Assembly: GCA_944326555.1 (NCBI GenBank)
Contig: CALVEK010000006.1
Coordinates: 29,602 to 93,601, forward strand
From: Candidatus Gastranaerophilales bacterium
Lineage (GTDB): Bacteria; Cyanobacteriota; Vampirovibrionia; Gastranaerophilales; Gastranaerophilaceae
Reading direction: 5' to 3'
Length of the DNA stretch: 64,000 nucleotides
The notes below the pieces were generated by a model, which saw only the letters and a list, made by a program, of their open reading frames with translations, was not told where the DNA came from and made no database searches. Of this stretch, positions 17,607 to 27,983 are shown in pieces. How positions within the stretch are numbered: position 1 is the stretch's first letter; each line of letters starts with the position of its first letter. The position numbers and the translations under genes are program-made.

Positions 17607-19409
17607 CTACACATCATCATCTTCTTTTTCAACTGGGTTAATAGGGAGTCTGAAGCCAAAAGTCGAGCCGTCGCCCGGTTTGCTTTTGACAAAGACTTCT
17701 CCCTGATGATGTTTTTCTATGGTTATTTTAACAAGATGAAGCCCAAGGCCTGTACCTTTAACGGTATGGGTATCATTTTCAACCCTATAAAATCTTTCAA
17801 AGATTTTCTTTTGATGTTCTTCAGGAATACCACAACCCTGATCTTCAACAGAAACTTCAACAAATTGAGGATCTCTTGCCAATTCGGCTCTTACTTTTAT
17901 TCTTCCGTTTTCGGGAGAGTATTTAATAGCATTTGACAAAAGATTGTTCAAAGCTCTTTCTATACTGTCAACATTAATAGGAATTTCAGGTAAATCAGGT
18001 TCCTTGATAATTGAGAATGTAATATTCTTTTCTTGAGCAAGCACCTGCATGGATTTTATTTGCTGTTCTATTATGGGGACAATATTAGTCTTTTCTTTCT
18101 CTACATTGACATTGCCTGCCTCAAGTCTTGAAAAATCAAGAATATCGTTCACCATTTTTTGCAATCTTGCAGCTTCTTTGTTTATAACTTCAAAAAATTC
18201 TTTGTTTGTTTTTTCATCAAATTCATCAGAATGATTGTACAAAGTATCAATATAAGTTCTTAATACGGTAACAGGAGTTCGAAGTTCATGACTAACGTTA
18301 GAAATGAAATGACTTTTCATCCTATCAATTTCAACTTCTTTTGTAACATCAATCAATACAATAACGTAACCGACATAATCCTGATTTTTGGAAAACATAG
18401 GAGAAATAACGCATTTTAAAACTCTTGCATCAACCTCAATATTAAATTCCAAAGGTTTGTTTTCCATAACATCAAGAGGCGTATCTTTGAATTGTTCAAT
18501 CTTCTCTTTAAAGCAAAGTTCTCCGTCAGTATCACAATACATTTGTATCTTGGTATCAAGAATTTGAGCATCCTCAACCTCAAGCATTTTCTTTGCCGCA
18601 TTGTTGACGAGAACAACATTATCATAGTTATCACAAACAACAACACCATTGACTATGCTCATAAGCACAGCCTCAAATTTATTCCTCTCTAATGTAAGTT
18701 GATCTACATTCTGCTCCTCATACTGATGCAAACGCAGTGACATATCATTAAATGCTTGAATAAGATCTTTGATTTCGCCTGAAGTGTTTTTGTCATCAAG
18801 AGTATACCCAAAAGCACCTGTAGAAATCTTTTTCACACCATGATGAAGCATCGATAATTCTCTCGTAATGAGAATCGTATTGATTAATATCACAAGAGTA
18901 AACACAAGCCACGCAACGGTAAATACAACCAGCATTGAGTTTCTTGTTGCGTGAGAAATATCTTTTGTTGCACCACCTGAGAGCCCAACAATAACTTTTC
19001 CTATATTTGTCTTAATGCCGTCTTTATCAACCAGCATTTGAGATGAACTTGTAATTAGAGCCTGTTTTGCTCTATGGGGATAGTCATTTTTACTGGAATA
19101 AATTACTTCATTCTTTTCATCCTGAAATTCGATAAAAGCAATTTCATTATTACTATTGATTATTGAACGAGTATGCGCCTGCAATGTAGAAAACTTATCA
19201 AATTCCTGTACATCTTTTGTTAATTCGACACTTTCAATAGCTAATGTTCTTGTAAGAATTTCACCAAAACCGCTATAGACTTCTGAGATTTTTTGCTGAA
19301 TATTTGTAATCGCAAATACAGCCAAACCTACTATCAGAACAGTACTGATAACCAGACCGAGCAGAATCAATTTATTTTGCGTACTTATACTAAGCGACTT
19401 TTTACTCAT
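17607..19409 (-). CDS. Sensor histidine kinase (VicK/PhoR type), orphan
   Basis: 600 residues. TM1 ~13-33, an extracytoplasmic sensor of ~130 residues, TM2 ~166-186, HAMP, a PAS domain (~250-360; ILMSIV-type start VLMSIVNGVVVCDNYDNVVL), HisKA with phospho-His in ISNVSHELRTPVTVL, and HATPase_c with N box NNLLSNAIKYS, G1 VEDQGCGIP, F box KIFERFYRV and G2 GTGLGLHLVK. All catalytic boxes are intact. Architecture equals WalK/PhoR-like kinases that monitor envelope or phosphate status. No response regulator gene is adjacent, so its partner must be elsewhere. It is transcribed from a TGTTATAAT promoter 45 bases upstream. Confidence 0.92.
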   Translation of the reverse strand: MSKKSLSISTQNKLILLGLVISTVLIVGLAVFAITNIQQKISEVYSGFGEILTRTLAIESVELTKDVQEFDKFSTLQAHTRSIINSNNEIAFIEFQDEKNEVIYSSKNDYPHRAKQALITSSSQMLVDKDGIKTNIGKVIVGLSGGATKDISHATRNSMLVVFTVAWLVFTLVILINTILITRELSMLHHGVKKISTGAFGYTLDDKNTSGEIKDLIQAFNDMSLRLHQYEEQNVDQLTLERNKFEAVLMSIVNGVVVCDNYDNVVLVNNAAKKMLEVEDAQILDTKIQMYCDTDGELCFKEKIEQFKDTPLDVMENKPLEFNIEVDARVLKCVISPMFSKNQDYVGYVIVLIDVTKEVEIDRMKSHFISNVSHELRTPVTVLRTYIDTLYNHSDEFDEKTNKEFFEVINKEAARLQKMVNDILDFSRLEAGNVNVEKEKTNIVPIIEQQIKSMQVLAQEKNITFSIIKEPDLPEIPINVDSIERALNNLLSNAIKYSPENGRIKVRAELARDPQFVEVSVEDQGCGIPEEHQKKIFERFYRVENDTHTVKGTGLGLHLVKITIEKHHQGEVFVKSKPGDGSTFGFRLPINPVEKEDDDV

Positions 19410-19453
19410 TTTAAAAGGTGTAGCCTTACTTCCCTATGATATTAATTAAGCTA

Positions 19454-19462
19454 ATTATAACA
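19454..19462 (-). promoter_or_regulatory. Extended -10 promoter element of histidine kinase gene
   Basis: attataaca on the plus strand reads TGTTATAAT on the minus strand, about 45 bases before the kinase ATG. It is the same nonamer as at 2515, 3340 and 26669. Confidence 0.5.
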
Positions 19463-19555
19463 AAAAATCCTCAGATTTTACAAACTATTAAGCTACTCTA
19501 AGGAAATAGCAAAAAATCACATATTTGAGTTTTCTAAGTCTACAAAGGAGAATAT

Positions 19556-20155
19556 ATGAATATAAGTTTTAAAGGTGTTAAAAACGCCGGTGCGCAAATG
19601 TTTACAAGAGAAAAACCGGAAATAATAAAATCAGGACCGTACACAACTCTCTTACCAAAAGGTAAACACATTAACCTGCATATTGAACTAAATAACGAAG
19701 ATACAAACGATTTAGACAACTTTAAATATCTATTAAGAGCATTCCCCAATAAATATAATAAAAATTCAATGAATATAGAATATGACGAGTTCATTCATCC
19801 AAGGTTCAATGAAAAAGAAAAATTTTTTATAATAAATGATCAAATAATAGAATTAAACAAAAATACTTTTCCTGTTTTTAATCAAATATTTAAACTTCTA
19901 AAAAAAATAGAGACAATGCCACCGGAAAAACTAAAAACAGAAAACTCATACGTCAAATCCTTAGAAGCGATTGATTCATTTTATTATTATGCCGATTGTT
20001 TTTCAAAAACTAATATTAATGGTGTAATGGAAATAGATAAACAAGAGTTTATGGAAATGATAAGTAAAGCGCACTCTCCCAAACAAGCACAACTTGGGGC
20101 AAAAGCGCTTTCTAAAAGATTTGCAAACGTCTTAACGGAGTACCTTCTCACCTAA
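19556..20155 (+). CDS. SFKG-motif hypothetical protein
   Basis: 199 residues, start supported by AAGGAG 6 bases upstream. It begins MNISFKGVKNAGAQMF, with the SFKG motif at residues 4-7 and no signal peptide or membrane helix. A predicted alpha/beta protein with one EF-hand-like loop (TNINGVMEIDKQEFMEM) near residue 155-172 and a helical C-terminus. It is monocistronic and flanked by a bidirectional hairpin terminator. Not recognised; related to the other SFKG proteins only by the N-terminal motif and the EF-like loop. Confidence 0.6.
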   Translation: MNISFKGVKNAGAQMFTREKPEIIKSGPYTTLLPKGKHINLHIELNNEDTNDLDNFKYLLRAFPNKYNKNSMNIEYDEFIHPRFNEKEKFFIINDQIIELNKNTFPVFNQIFKLLKKIETMPPEKLKTENSYVKSLEAIDSFYYYADCFSKTNINGVMEIDKQEFMEMISKAHSPKQAQLGAKALSKRFANVLTEYLLT

Positions 20156-20171
20156 AAACACTTGTAATAAA

Positions 20172-20203
20172 ATAATCCCGACGATAATTATCATCGGGAT
20201 TAT
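20172..20203. terminator. Bidirectional hairpin terminator
   Basis: 14-base arms ataatcccgacgat / atcatcgggattat with one mismatch, loop aatt, A/T-rich flanks on both sides. It lies between the convergent genes 19556-20155 and gapA. Confidence 0.75.
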
Positions 20204-20231
20204 AAAATTTATAATCAAACTGTGGTTAAAA

Positions 20232-21242
<1,011 letters not shown>

Positions 21243-21369
21243 TTAGCTCCTCTTCTTTTTACACTATGTATTAAATACACCCATGTTATAAATGAAACAT
21301 GAATTATAATCAAGTTTGTACAGGAAAATTCCAAAACATTTTTATAAGAAATCCGAGCAAATAATAGAC

Positions 21370-22707
21370 TTAAATCTGCTCAACAAAAATATTGAAGTCT
21401 TCACTATTTACAGTACGCAAAAAATCTATCCAATCTGTATAATAATCGGCCAATGCATTGATGTAACCGATAACAATTTCTTTGTATGATTGTTCCATCA
21501 CAACCAGTGATGTTAAATCAGTTTTCCCATCATTATAGTTTTTCTTTGATATATCAATCAATTTTTCCGAATCTTTAACAAGTTTTTGTTTATAAAAAAT
21601 CAAATTTTTCTGAGAATTTAAAAATTGTGCATACGCACTGTCCATTTCTTTTACAGCTTTATTCTTTACTGATTCGTAATTTATTTGTGCCTGCTCTACT
21701 TGAAGAGAGGCATTTTTTATTTCAGGTTTAAAAGTGTACAAAACAGGTATATTATAAACATTTGCACCTGCATAAGCACCTGCTCTGTATTCTCCGGTAT
21801 CAGAATGATTTTGTGCCTGATAAGCATAACCACCAAAAAGTTCCACATCAGGAATTCTTTGTCTTGAGACAACAACTAAATTTTTCTTTGCTATATCAAT
21901 TTCCTGTTTTGCAGCTCTTACATCCAATCTCTTTTCAAGAGCAACAGGTAAAATCTCGTTAAAAGAAGGCATTTTCTTATCACAATCAGGTGTTTTTAGC
22001 GAAATAAAAACAGTTTCCCCCGGCAAGTCATCCTCAAAAGCATCATAAACAATGTCAGCATCCTGATTAGTATTAAGAGCCTTATTAAAATCATTTCTTG
22101 CGGATTGTACGTTTGTTGATGCAGTATTAATTTGTGTAGCAATTTGATTTAGGGCAATTTGAGCTTGTATTACGTCTGTTTCAAGGACTTCGCCTGAACT
22201 ATGCCTTTTCTTTGAAAGAGATAAAAACTCTTCAAGCAATTTTTCCTGCTCTTTTAGACATTGCAATATTGTCTTAGCACTCACTAAATCTACATAAGTC
22301 TCTCTGACATCCATTTCCAGTTCAAATTCTTTTATGTGGACATCAATATCTTTCTTCAACAGATTTGCCTGAGCAAGATGCTTACGAGGAGCTCTTTTTG
22401 CAATTTCTAATGTTTCAGACAGACCTATCTGCTGTGGATTGCCTTTACCTGAAGCCCCATAATTGTAGAACAAGTTAATCTCCGGATTTTGCAACTTATT
22501 TGCAGTTTTGACATTATTCTTTGCCAGCTCAAGATTTATTCTCTCCGATTGCAAATCCAGATTGTTAGTCAACGCCAGTTCTATTGCATCATTGAGATTT
22601 ATCTTTTTCATTGTTTGAGAAAAAGCTCTATCGCCTAAACCCAATAACAGGACTATAGCCACAGCCGAGCAAACAAAAAAACTTATATTAAAAGTCATTT
22701 TCTTCAT
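21370..22707 (-). CDS. TolC-family outer membrane efflux protein
   Basis: 445 residues. Signal peptide (hydrophobic residues ~8-25, cleavage near RAFSQ), then the duplicated TolC/OEP fold: KINLNDAIELALTNNLDLQS, ...PEINLFYNYGASG..., LEKRLDVRAAKQEIDIAKKN and a coiled-coil second half (SLQVEQAQINYESVKNKAV). It forms a trimeric outer membrane/periplasmic channel for tripartite exporters or CusC-like metal efflux. Its ATG directly abuts the stop of the AsmA gene (TAAATG), so the two are co-translated; no inner membrane pump is adjacent. Confidence 0.88.
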   Translation of the reverse strand: MKKMTFNISFFVCSAVAIVLLLGLGDRAFSQTMKKINLNDAIELALTNNLDLQSERINLELAKNNVKTANKLQNPEINLFYNYGASGKGNPQQIGLSETLEIAKRAPRKHLAQANLLKKDIDVHIKEFELEMDVRETYVDLVSAKTILQCLKEQEKLLEEFLSLSKKRHSSGEVLETDVIQAQIALNQIATQINTASTNVQSARNDFNKALNTNQDADIVYDAFEDDLPGETVFISLKTPDCDKKMPSFNEILPVALEKRLDVRAAKQEIDIAKKNLVVVSRQRIPDVELFGGYAYQAQNHSDTGEYRAGAYAGANVYNIPVLYTFKPEIKNASLQVEQAQINYESVKNKAVKEMDSAYAQFLNSQKNLIFYKQKLVKDSEKLIDISKKNYNDGKTDLTSLVVMEQSYKEIVIGYINALADYYTDWIDFLRTVNSEDFNIFVEQI

Positions 22708-25700
22708 TTATTGTTCTGCACCCTCTGTAGTCTGTCCCGAATTGCTGCTCGAATTTTCCTTATAGAATTTGTATATAGAACTAAATGTCTGAACAGCTTT
22801 ATTTTGTTTTAATTCCTGAACTTTTTCATTCTGTTCGATAACATTTTTTAAATCCTCTTTAACAGTTTCTTTTACAACGTTTTTCAATTCTTCTTTTGTT
22901 TTTGGCAAGGACTGCTGTATAGAATTTTGTAAAGAAGCCTGTTCATCTTCAATGGCTTCAGGCGTATTCAACCACTGAAACCTTTTAATAGTAGACGGAG
23001 GATTGTTCAAATTGCCGTTTAAAACAACTCTAAATGCTTGACAATTTTCTTGAGCAGGAGTAAGAGCAGGAATTTTGTCTAACTCAGCCTTATTCATCGC
23101 CGCATTATAGTTATTCAAAATATTGGATATTGAAGTACCAAACTTTGGCAGGTAAGAGGCAATTTTACTTACCGATACATCAGCAATAGGTCCTAAAGCC
23201 TTTGAAACTGCAGGCGACAACAATCCGCTAATCTGCAATGAAGATATCATGGAAAGAATATTAACATTACCGGTAATCAATAGGGACATATTGGGTCCTG
23301 ACATTTTTACAGGATTCAACAAGGCAACCCCGTTTGTGATTTTTAAAGAACCGTTCAAATAAGAAAACTTGCCTGTATTGTACGGTGAAATAGTGTTTAC
23401 CAGACTACCGACTTTTGTTGAAATAAAACTCTGAGACAAAAGGTTATCTGCCTTTAAGAAAGTTTCCAATCTGCCAAGACTTCCCATCTGTCCGTCTTTT
23501 ATATCAAAAGTTACATTTCCGTTCAGTGATTTCATTTGCTGTTCATATGTAGACCCTTTTAATTTTAAGTCGGCATCAAAGTCCATATTGCCCATAATCT
23601 GGTCTTTCAATGCTGCAAATGTGGTAACGATAGAATTAGAGTTAATACTTTTACCTTTAATTTTGGCTCTAACTGCTGTAGTAGCAATGTTATAGTCAAC
23701 ATTTCCACTTATCGTTCCATCGTAGACAGTAGCTTTTAAATTACTGAGTTTGAACAAGTCATTTACAATGCTGAAATCCCCTAAAATGGAATTAGCAACA
23801 AAGTCGCCGCCTGCCTGTTTCATCTTTAATTTTTGAAAATCTATTGAACCGTTTGATATTTTAACAGGAAGCACAAGAGATTTTGTTCCTACAGAAGATG
23901 TTTTTGCAGTATTGGCAGGAGCAGGAAACATTTTAGCCATTTTGTCCATTGCTTTGAAAATATTATCAACATCAAACATTGCAGAGGTTATTTTCATAGA
24001 TTTTATTAAAAATACGCTACCCAATTTGGTAGAAGCCTCAGTATCAATATTGAGAGATGTTCCTGATATATCAAGGTTTTGAATCTTGGCACCAAGAATT
24101 TGCTCATTTAACTCTAAATCAATGTCTTGAACCTTTGTGAGCAAATCAGGAATGTTTACATCTTTTACTGACACAAATCCTTTTAATAAAGGAGAAGCAA
24201 CATCTCCCTTAATTGCAACATCTCCCTTTAAGGTTAAAGAAGATGTCGGCATAGCAGCATTTGACAAAACAACCGACTGAGGTATTGAAAAATTAAGTTT
24301 CAACAACGGATGACTTGAAGAAACAGATTCAACAACACCTGATATACCCGTTATTTTAGTTGCACCCTTTTTATTATATTCAAAATCAGAGCGAACAGTA
24401 TTTTTGTTTGCCATATACAAAGAAGCGTCTGAAAGATTAATATTGTCATCAGCATAGGATAAGGCTACGTTCACAAATCCCGGTTTATTAAGCATACCTT
24501 TAACTATTACAGGTGCAAAATAATTTGCAGAGCTACTGTAGGCTTGTGAATTCAACTCTATATTCTTATCATTGCCGCCAATTTTAACATCAACAGGAAT
24601 TATCCCTGCTGCAGCAATAAAAGAACGATATTCTTTCGGCAAAAGATTTTTTATATCCTGAGCTTTAACAGAAGCATCAGCTTTTATATCTATCTTCATT
24701 TTTGATGCATAGTCTTTTATAGAACCCGAGACATCAGCTTTTGAAGAATTCATGGTAACAGTGAACGGAACAATTTGTATGTCGGATTGATTAACATCAA
24801 TTTTCACAACTGGAGCACTGATTTTCAATGCAGGGTTATGAATACTAAACACTGAACCGTTAAGGGTAATATTTCCATTATAGTGAATACCCTTAGACAC
24901 TGTTTTAGTTTTTATCTTAGTTTCTGTGGAATTGTTAGCAAAAGAGAATGTGCCAAATCTGTCTTTCAACAACAACTTTTCTAAAACTACATTAATATCA
25001 GGCTCAACTTCAGAAAGAGCTCCTTTTATCAAAACATCCAAATTTAAAATTCCGCTTTGTAAGATATAGGCTTTTTTGATATCAACGGGAGCAAAAGCAT
25101 TAAAAATAGGAGCAATATTAATATCACCGGATTCAACAGAAATATCGGCAACTGCCTTTGAATCAATTTTACCTTTCATAGCAAATTTAGTTGAATTAAC
25201 AAGAGCAGAAGCCTTTTTAATATTGAGAGCATTATTTGAAAAATCCAAATCTGCCCCGATATTTGTAATATTAACCGGCACTTTTTTGTGAGAAATATAC
25301 CCATCAACAACCTTTAAGAAACCTGATGATTCAAACTTTTTAAGGTCAGTATTTAATGCAAAATCCGCATTAATATAGCCCTTAGTGCTAAAATCTACCA
25401 AATCATTTTCTATATTCAAAGAATTTAAAAGAGCCATACAAAAATCTTTTATACTTAAAAAAGTAATTTTGTCTGTTTTAAAGTTAATATTTATTTTCGT
25501 ACTTCTTGAATGTTCAATATCAGCTAATAATGTAGCGTTTTCATCGGTATTCAAATAAAGTTTTGAATCAATATTTGTATTATGTCCGGTAGAATTTAAA
25601 CGGAAAAAACTATCCGGTAACTTTTTGTTGTTCAGTTTTATACTCAATTTTTCAACATCAAGATTACCGTATAAATCAACATGTCCTTTATGCTCTTTCG

Positions 25701-26499
25701 CTTCCAAATCTGCAACTATATCCGCAGACGGAGAGTATTTAACAATTTCGTTTATAAAATCTATTTTGGGAATTGCAACAACTTCTTTGTCATCGACAGA
25801 TGTGGAATTCATTGCCGGCCAAAAACTTGCAAATTTTATATCATAATTGACATTTTTTACATCATTAATATACAAACTACCCTTTGAATAAACACTAAAA
25901 TGCTTATTAATTACAGAATCATCAATAACAAACTTTTCTCCTTTTGCAGAAAGGACATGTTTTGTTTTTTCATCTTTTATGTTGATAGCATAGTTATTAA
26001 CTGTAACTACAGGTAATTTTGAAGCAATTTTTATAGGTAACTCAGTACCATTCTGAACAGAAACATCATTTTGTGAAGAAGAAGAAGAATCAGCCGTAAA
26101 ATAATTTACAATATCAAAATTCCCGTCTTTAAGATAAACAAGATTAATTTCAGGAGAATCGATTGTAACATCAGAAACTTTTAAAGTTTTAAAAATAAGA
26201 GGAAGCAATGAAACCTTGACTACCGCAGAATCTGAAGAAATGATTTTCTCCCCATTAGGATAAGAAACAGCAAGTCCGTCAATCTTCACACCTGCTTTAA
26301 GAAGAGGAGACGTTACTATTTTTATATTCTTGATATCATAAGAAAGTTTGGTGTTGTCCTCAAGAATTTTGCTTATATCATCCTTGTAATTGTTCAAATT
26401 TATTACATTAGGCAATACAAACAAAAATAAAACATATAAAACTGCAAAAATACCAAGAACAATCGCAGCAAACAGCTTATACTTCAACAAAAACTTCAT
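22708..26499 (-). CDS. Giant AsmA-family envelope protein
   Basis: 1263 residues from ATG 26497-26499, supported by AAGGGGCGG upstream. One N-terminal membrane helix (LFAAIVLGIFAVLYVLFLFV), then the AsmA N-domain (SYDIKNIKIVTSPLLKAGVK; PNGEKIISSDSAVVKVSLL). A long repetitive beta-strand region follows, with the AsmA_2 C-terminal domain (GTISGNVDYNIATTAV, MKSLNGNVTFDIKDGQMG). The last ~90 residues are a charged, Gln/Lys-rich tail. AsmA/TamB/YhdP proteins form periplasm-spanning hydrophobic grooves that move phospholipids to the outer membrane. The next gene is a TolC homologue, an unusual pairing. Confidence 0.88.
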   Translation of the reverse strand: MKFLLKYKLFAAIVLGIFAVLYVLFLFVLPNVINLNNYKDDISKILEDNTKLSYDIKNIKIVTSPLLKAGVKIDGLAVSYPNGEKIISSDSAVVKVSLLPLIFKTLKVSDVTIDSPEINLVYLKDGNFDIVNYFTADSSSSSQNDVSVQNGTELPIKIASKLPVVTVNNYAINIKDEKTKHVLSAKGEKFVIDDSVINKHFSVYSKGSLYINDVKNVNYDIKFASFWPAMNSTSVDDKEVVAIPKIDFINEIVKYSPSADIVADLEAKEHKGHVDLYGNLDVEKLSIKLNNKKLPDSFFRLNSTGHNTNIDSKLYLNTDENATLLADIEHSRSTKININFKTDKITFLSIKDFCMALLNSLNIENDLVDFSTKGYINADFALNTDLKKFESSGFLKVVDGYISHKKVPVNITNIGADLDFSNNALNIKKASALVNSTKFAMKGKIDSKAVADISVESGDINIAPIFNAFAPVDIKKAYILQSGILNLDVLIKGALSEVEPDINVVLEKLLLKDRFGTFSFANNSTETKIKTKTVSKGIHYNGNITLNGSVFSIHNPALKISAPVVKIDVNQSDIQIVPFTVTMNSSKADVSGSIKDYASKMKIDIKADASVKAQDIKNLLPKEYRSFIAAAGIIPVDVKIGGNDKNIELNSQAYSSSANYFAPVIVKGMLNKPGFVNVALSYADDNINLSDASLYMANKNTVRSDFEYNKKGATKITGISGVVESVSSSHPLLKLNFSIPQSVVLSNAAMPTSSLTLKGDVAIKGDVASPLLKGFVSVKDVNIPDLLTKVQDIDLELNEQILGAKIQNLDISGTSLNIDTEASTKLGSVFLIKSMKITSAMFDVDNIFKAMDKMAKMFPAPANTAKTSSVGTKSLVLPVKISNGSIDFQKLKMKQAGGDFVANSILGDFSIVNDLFKLSNLKATVYDGTISGNVDYNIATTAVRAKIKGKSINSNSIVTTFAALKDQIMGNMDFDADLKLKGSTYEQQMKSLNGNVTFDIKDGQMGSLGRLETFLKADNLLSQSFISTKVGSLVNTISPYNTGKFSYLNGSLKITNGVALLNPVKMSGPNMSLLITGNVNILSMISSLQISGLLSPAVSKALGPIADVSVSKIASYLPKFGTSISNILNNYNAAMNKAELDKIPALTPAQENCQAFRVVLNGNLNNPPSTIKRFQWLNTPEAIEDEQASLQNSIQQSLPKTKEELKNVVKETVKEDLKNVIEQNEKVQELKQNKAVQTFSSIYKFYKENSSSNSGQTTEGAEQ

Positions 26500-26668
26500 A
26501 AACCGCCCCTTATTCAGATATACACTATAAAAAGCCAAAACCGACTATTTATAGCACTTTCATCCTTATTAAAAATTTTACACTAACCTTTTTAATACAA
26601 TTACAATACTTTAAGTATTCGTATAAATCAAGGATTCTAAAAGCATATGTTTTAATTATTAAAAAAAA

Positions 26669-26677
26669 TGTTATAAT
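26669..26677 (+). promoter_or_regulatory. Extended -10 promoter element TGTTATAAT
   Basis: Nonamer 58 bases before the ATG at 26735; recurrent in the window. Confidence 0.5.
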
Positions 26678-26734
26678 TTGAATAATAAAAATTAATGGTT
26701 GGATAGATATTTAGGTTCTGGAAAGGAAATAGAC

Positions 26735-27493
26735 ATGAAAACTACGTTAAAAAAATTTAGCGCATTGCTGCTTGTTGCATCATTTATCTCTATGAACACT
26801 CCTTTATTATCTGCATATGCGGAAGAAACAGCAAATCAAAACGAAATAAAAGCAGTTTCTCAAATTCAAATGAAATCAAAAATAGAACATCTTGAAACCT
26901 ACAAAAAAACAGAAATTAATACAGTAAATATAACTGATAAAAAAGCAACAATAGCACAAGGAAATGTTATAAAAATAGCTTTTGCACAAAGTTTTTCAAC
27001 AAAAACAGCAAAAGTCGGTGATAAAGTTACCTTTGTTCTAAAGGAAGACCTAAAAACAGAAGAAGCAAGAGTTCTTTTACCTGCAGGAACAAAGATAATC
27101 GCAACAGTACAAGAAGTTATCCCGACAAAAGTGTGGAACAGAAATGCACAAGTACTGCTTTCATTGGGAGAGATTATATTGCCCGACGGTACAACAGGGA
27201 ATATTTCAGCAAAAGTCCACTCTAAAAATGCAATGCTAAAACGTTCCGCTTGGGCAGCAACAGGCAAGGCAGCTCTATGGACAGTGGGATTATTTGGCGT
27301 TGGTGCAGGTATCGGTGCGGCCATTGGTGCAGCAGCCAGTGCAGTAGGTACAGGTTGTTTGGCTATCGGTATGCCTGTCGGCGGTGGTCTTGGTGTTATA
27401 ATCGGCTCTGCATCAAAAGGTTTGAATTATAACGCAAAAGCTGGTAAAACTATTTATATAGAATTAACACAAGATTTAGACATTTGTTACTAA
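26735..27493 (+). CDS. Secreted glycine-zipper envelope protein
   Basis: 252 residues from ATG 26735 (GGAAAGGAAA upstream; the longer frame from 26699 would put the signal peptide inside). Signal peptide MKTTLKKFSALLLVASFISM, cleavage near AYA-EE. A middle beta domain has VGDKVTFVLKEDLKTEEARV, LLPAGTKIIATVQEVIP and LPDGTTGNISAKVHSK. A C-terminal glycine zipper (GVGAGIGAAIGAAASAVGTG... GGGLGVIIGSASKG) may insert in the membrane, and a final IYIELTQDLDI strand follows. The 'PAGT..x(G)xV...Gxxxhxl..' beta pattern recurs in the protein at 49703-50677. Function unknown. Confidence 0.65.
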   Translation: MKTTLKKFSALLLVASFISMNTPLLSAYAEETANQNEIKAVSQIQMKSKIEHLETYKKTEINTVNITDKKATIAQGNVIKIAFAQSFSTKTAKVGDKVTFVLKEDLKTEEARVLLPAGTKIIATVQEVIPTKVWNRNAQVLLSLGEIILPDGTTGNISAKVHSKNAMLKRSAWAATGKAALWTVGLFGVGAGIGAAIGAAASAVGTGCLAIGMPVGGGLGVIIGSASKGLNYNAKAGKTIYIELTQDLDICY

Positions 27494-27509
27494 ATAACGA
27501 GGAAAAACA

Positions 27510-27983
27510 ATGAAAGATACTTACGAAACCATTAATTGTCCCGCTTGCGGAAAACCAATGAAAAAAGTTTTTTTAGAAAACCAAGACTTTTTTGTAGACG
27601 TTTGTCTGGACGGATGCGGAGGTATATGGTTTGATAATCGAGAACTGCATAAGGTAGATGAACAGGATAACGACATCACAAATTTACAAAACGCATATAA
27701 AGGAAAAACATTCCAAAAAGTTGACAAAACTGATGATAGAATTTGTCCGCTTTGTAATGTAAAAATGGTAAAAAACTACGTTAGTGCAAAACAAGAAATT
27801 TCCATTGATGAATGTTATTTATGCGGCGGCAAATTTTTTGATTATCAAGAACTTGAACAGATGAGAAACCAATACGAAGATGAAGATGATCGTATTGCTG
27901 ACATAAAAAAACTTGCCCAAGATTCGGTTAGAATGGAATTGATGCTCAATCAAGTTCTTTCAAAAGACAATGTTCTTGACTAG
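27510..27983 (+). CDS. Tandem TFIIB-type zinc-ribbon protein
   Basis: 157 residues containing two copies of the zf-TFIIB domain: INCPACGKPMKKVFLE...VCLDGCGGIWFDNRELHKV and RICPLCNVKMVKNYVS...ECYLCGGKFFDYQELEQM. Each has a CxxC plus C(L)xxCGG pair and the GG-W/F-FD-EL signature. The C-terminus is an acidic helix. The small single-domain relatives are common in bacteria and of unknown role; this internal duplication is clear. It is 16 bases downstream of the glycine-zipper gene, so likely co-transcribed. Its stop TAG overlaps the stop of the convergent isomerase gene inside the tetranucleotide CTAG. Confidence 0.8.
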   Translation: MKDTYETINCPACGKPMKKVFLENQDFFVDVCLDGCGGIWFDNRELHKVDEQDNDITNLQNAYKGKTFQKVDKTDDRICPLCNVKMVKNYVSAKQEISIDECYLCGGKFFDYQELEQMRNQYEDEDDRIADIKKLAQDSVRMELMLNQVLSKDNVLD

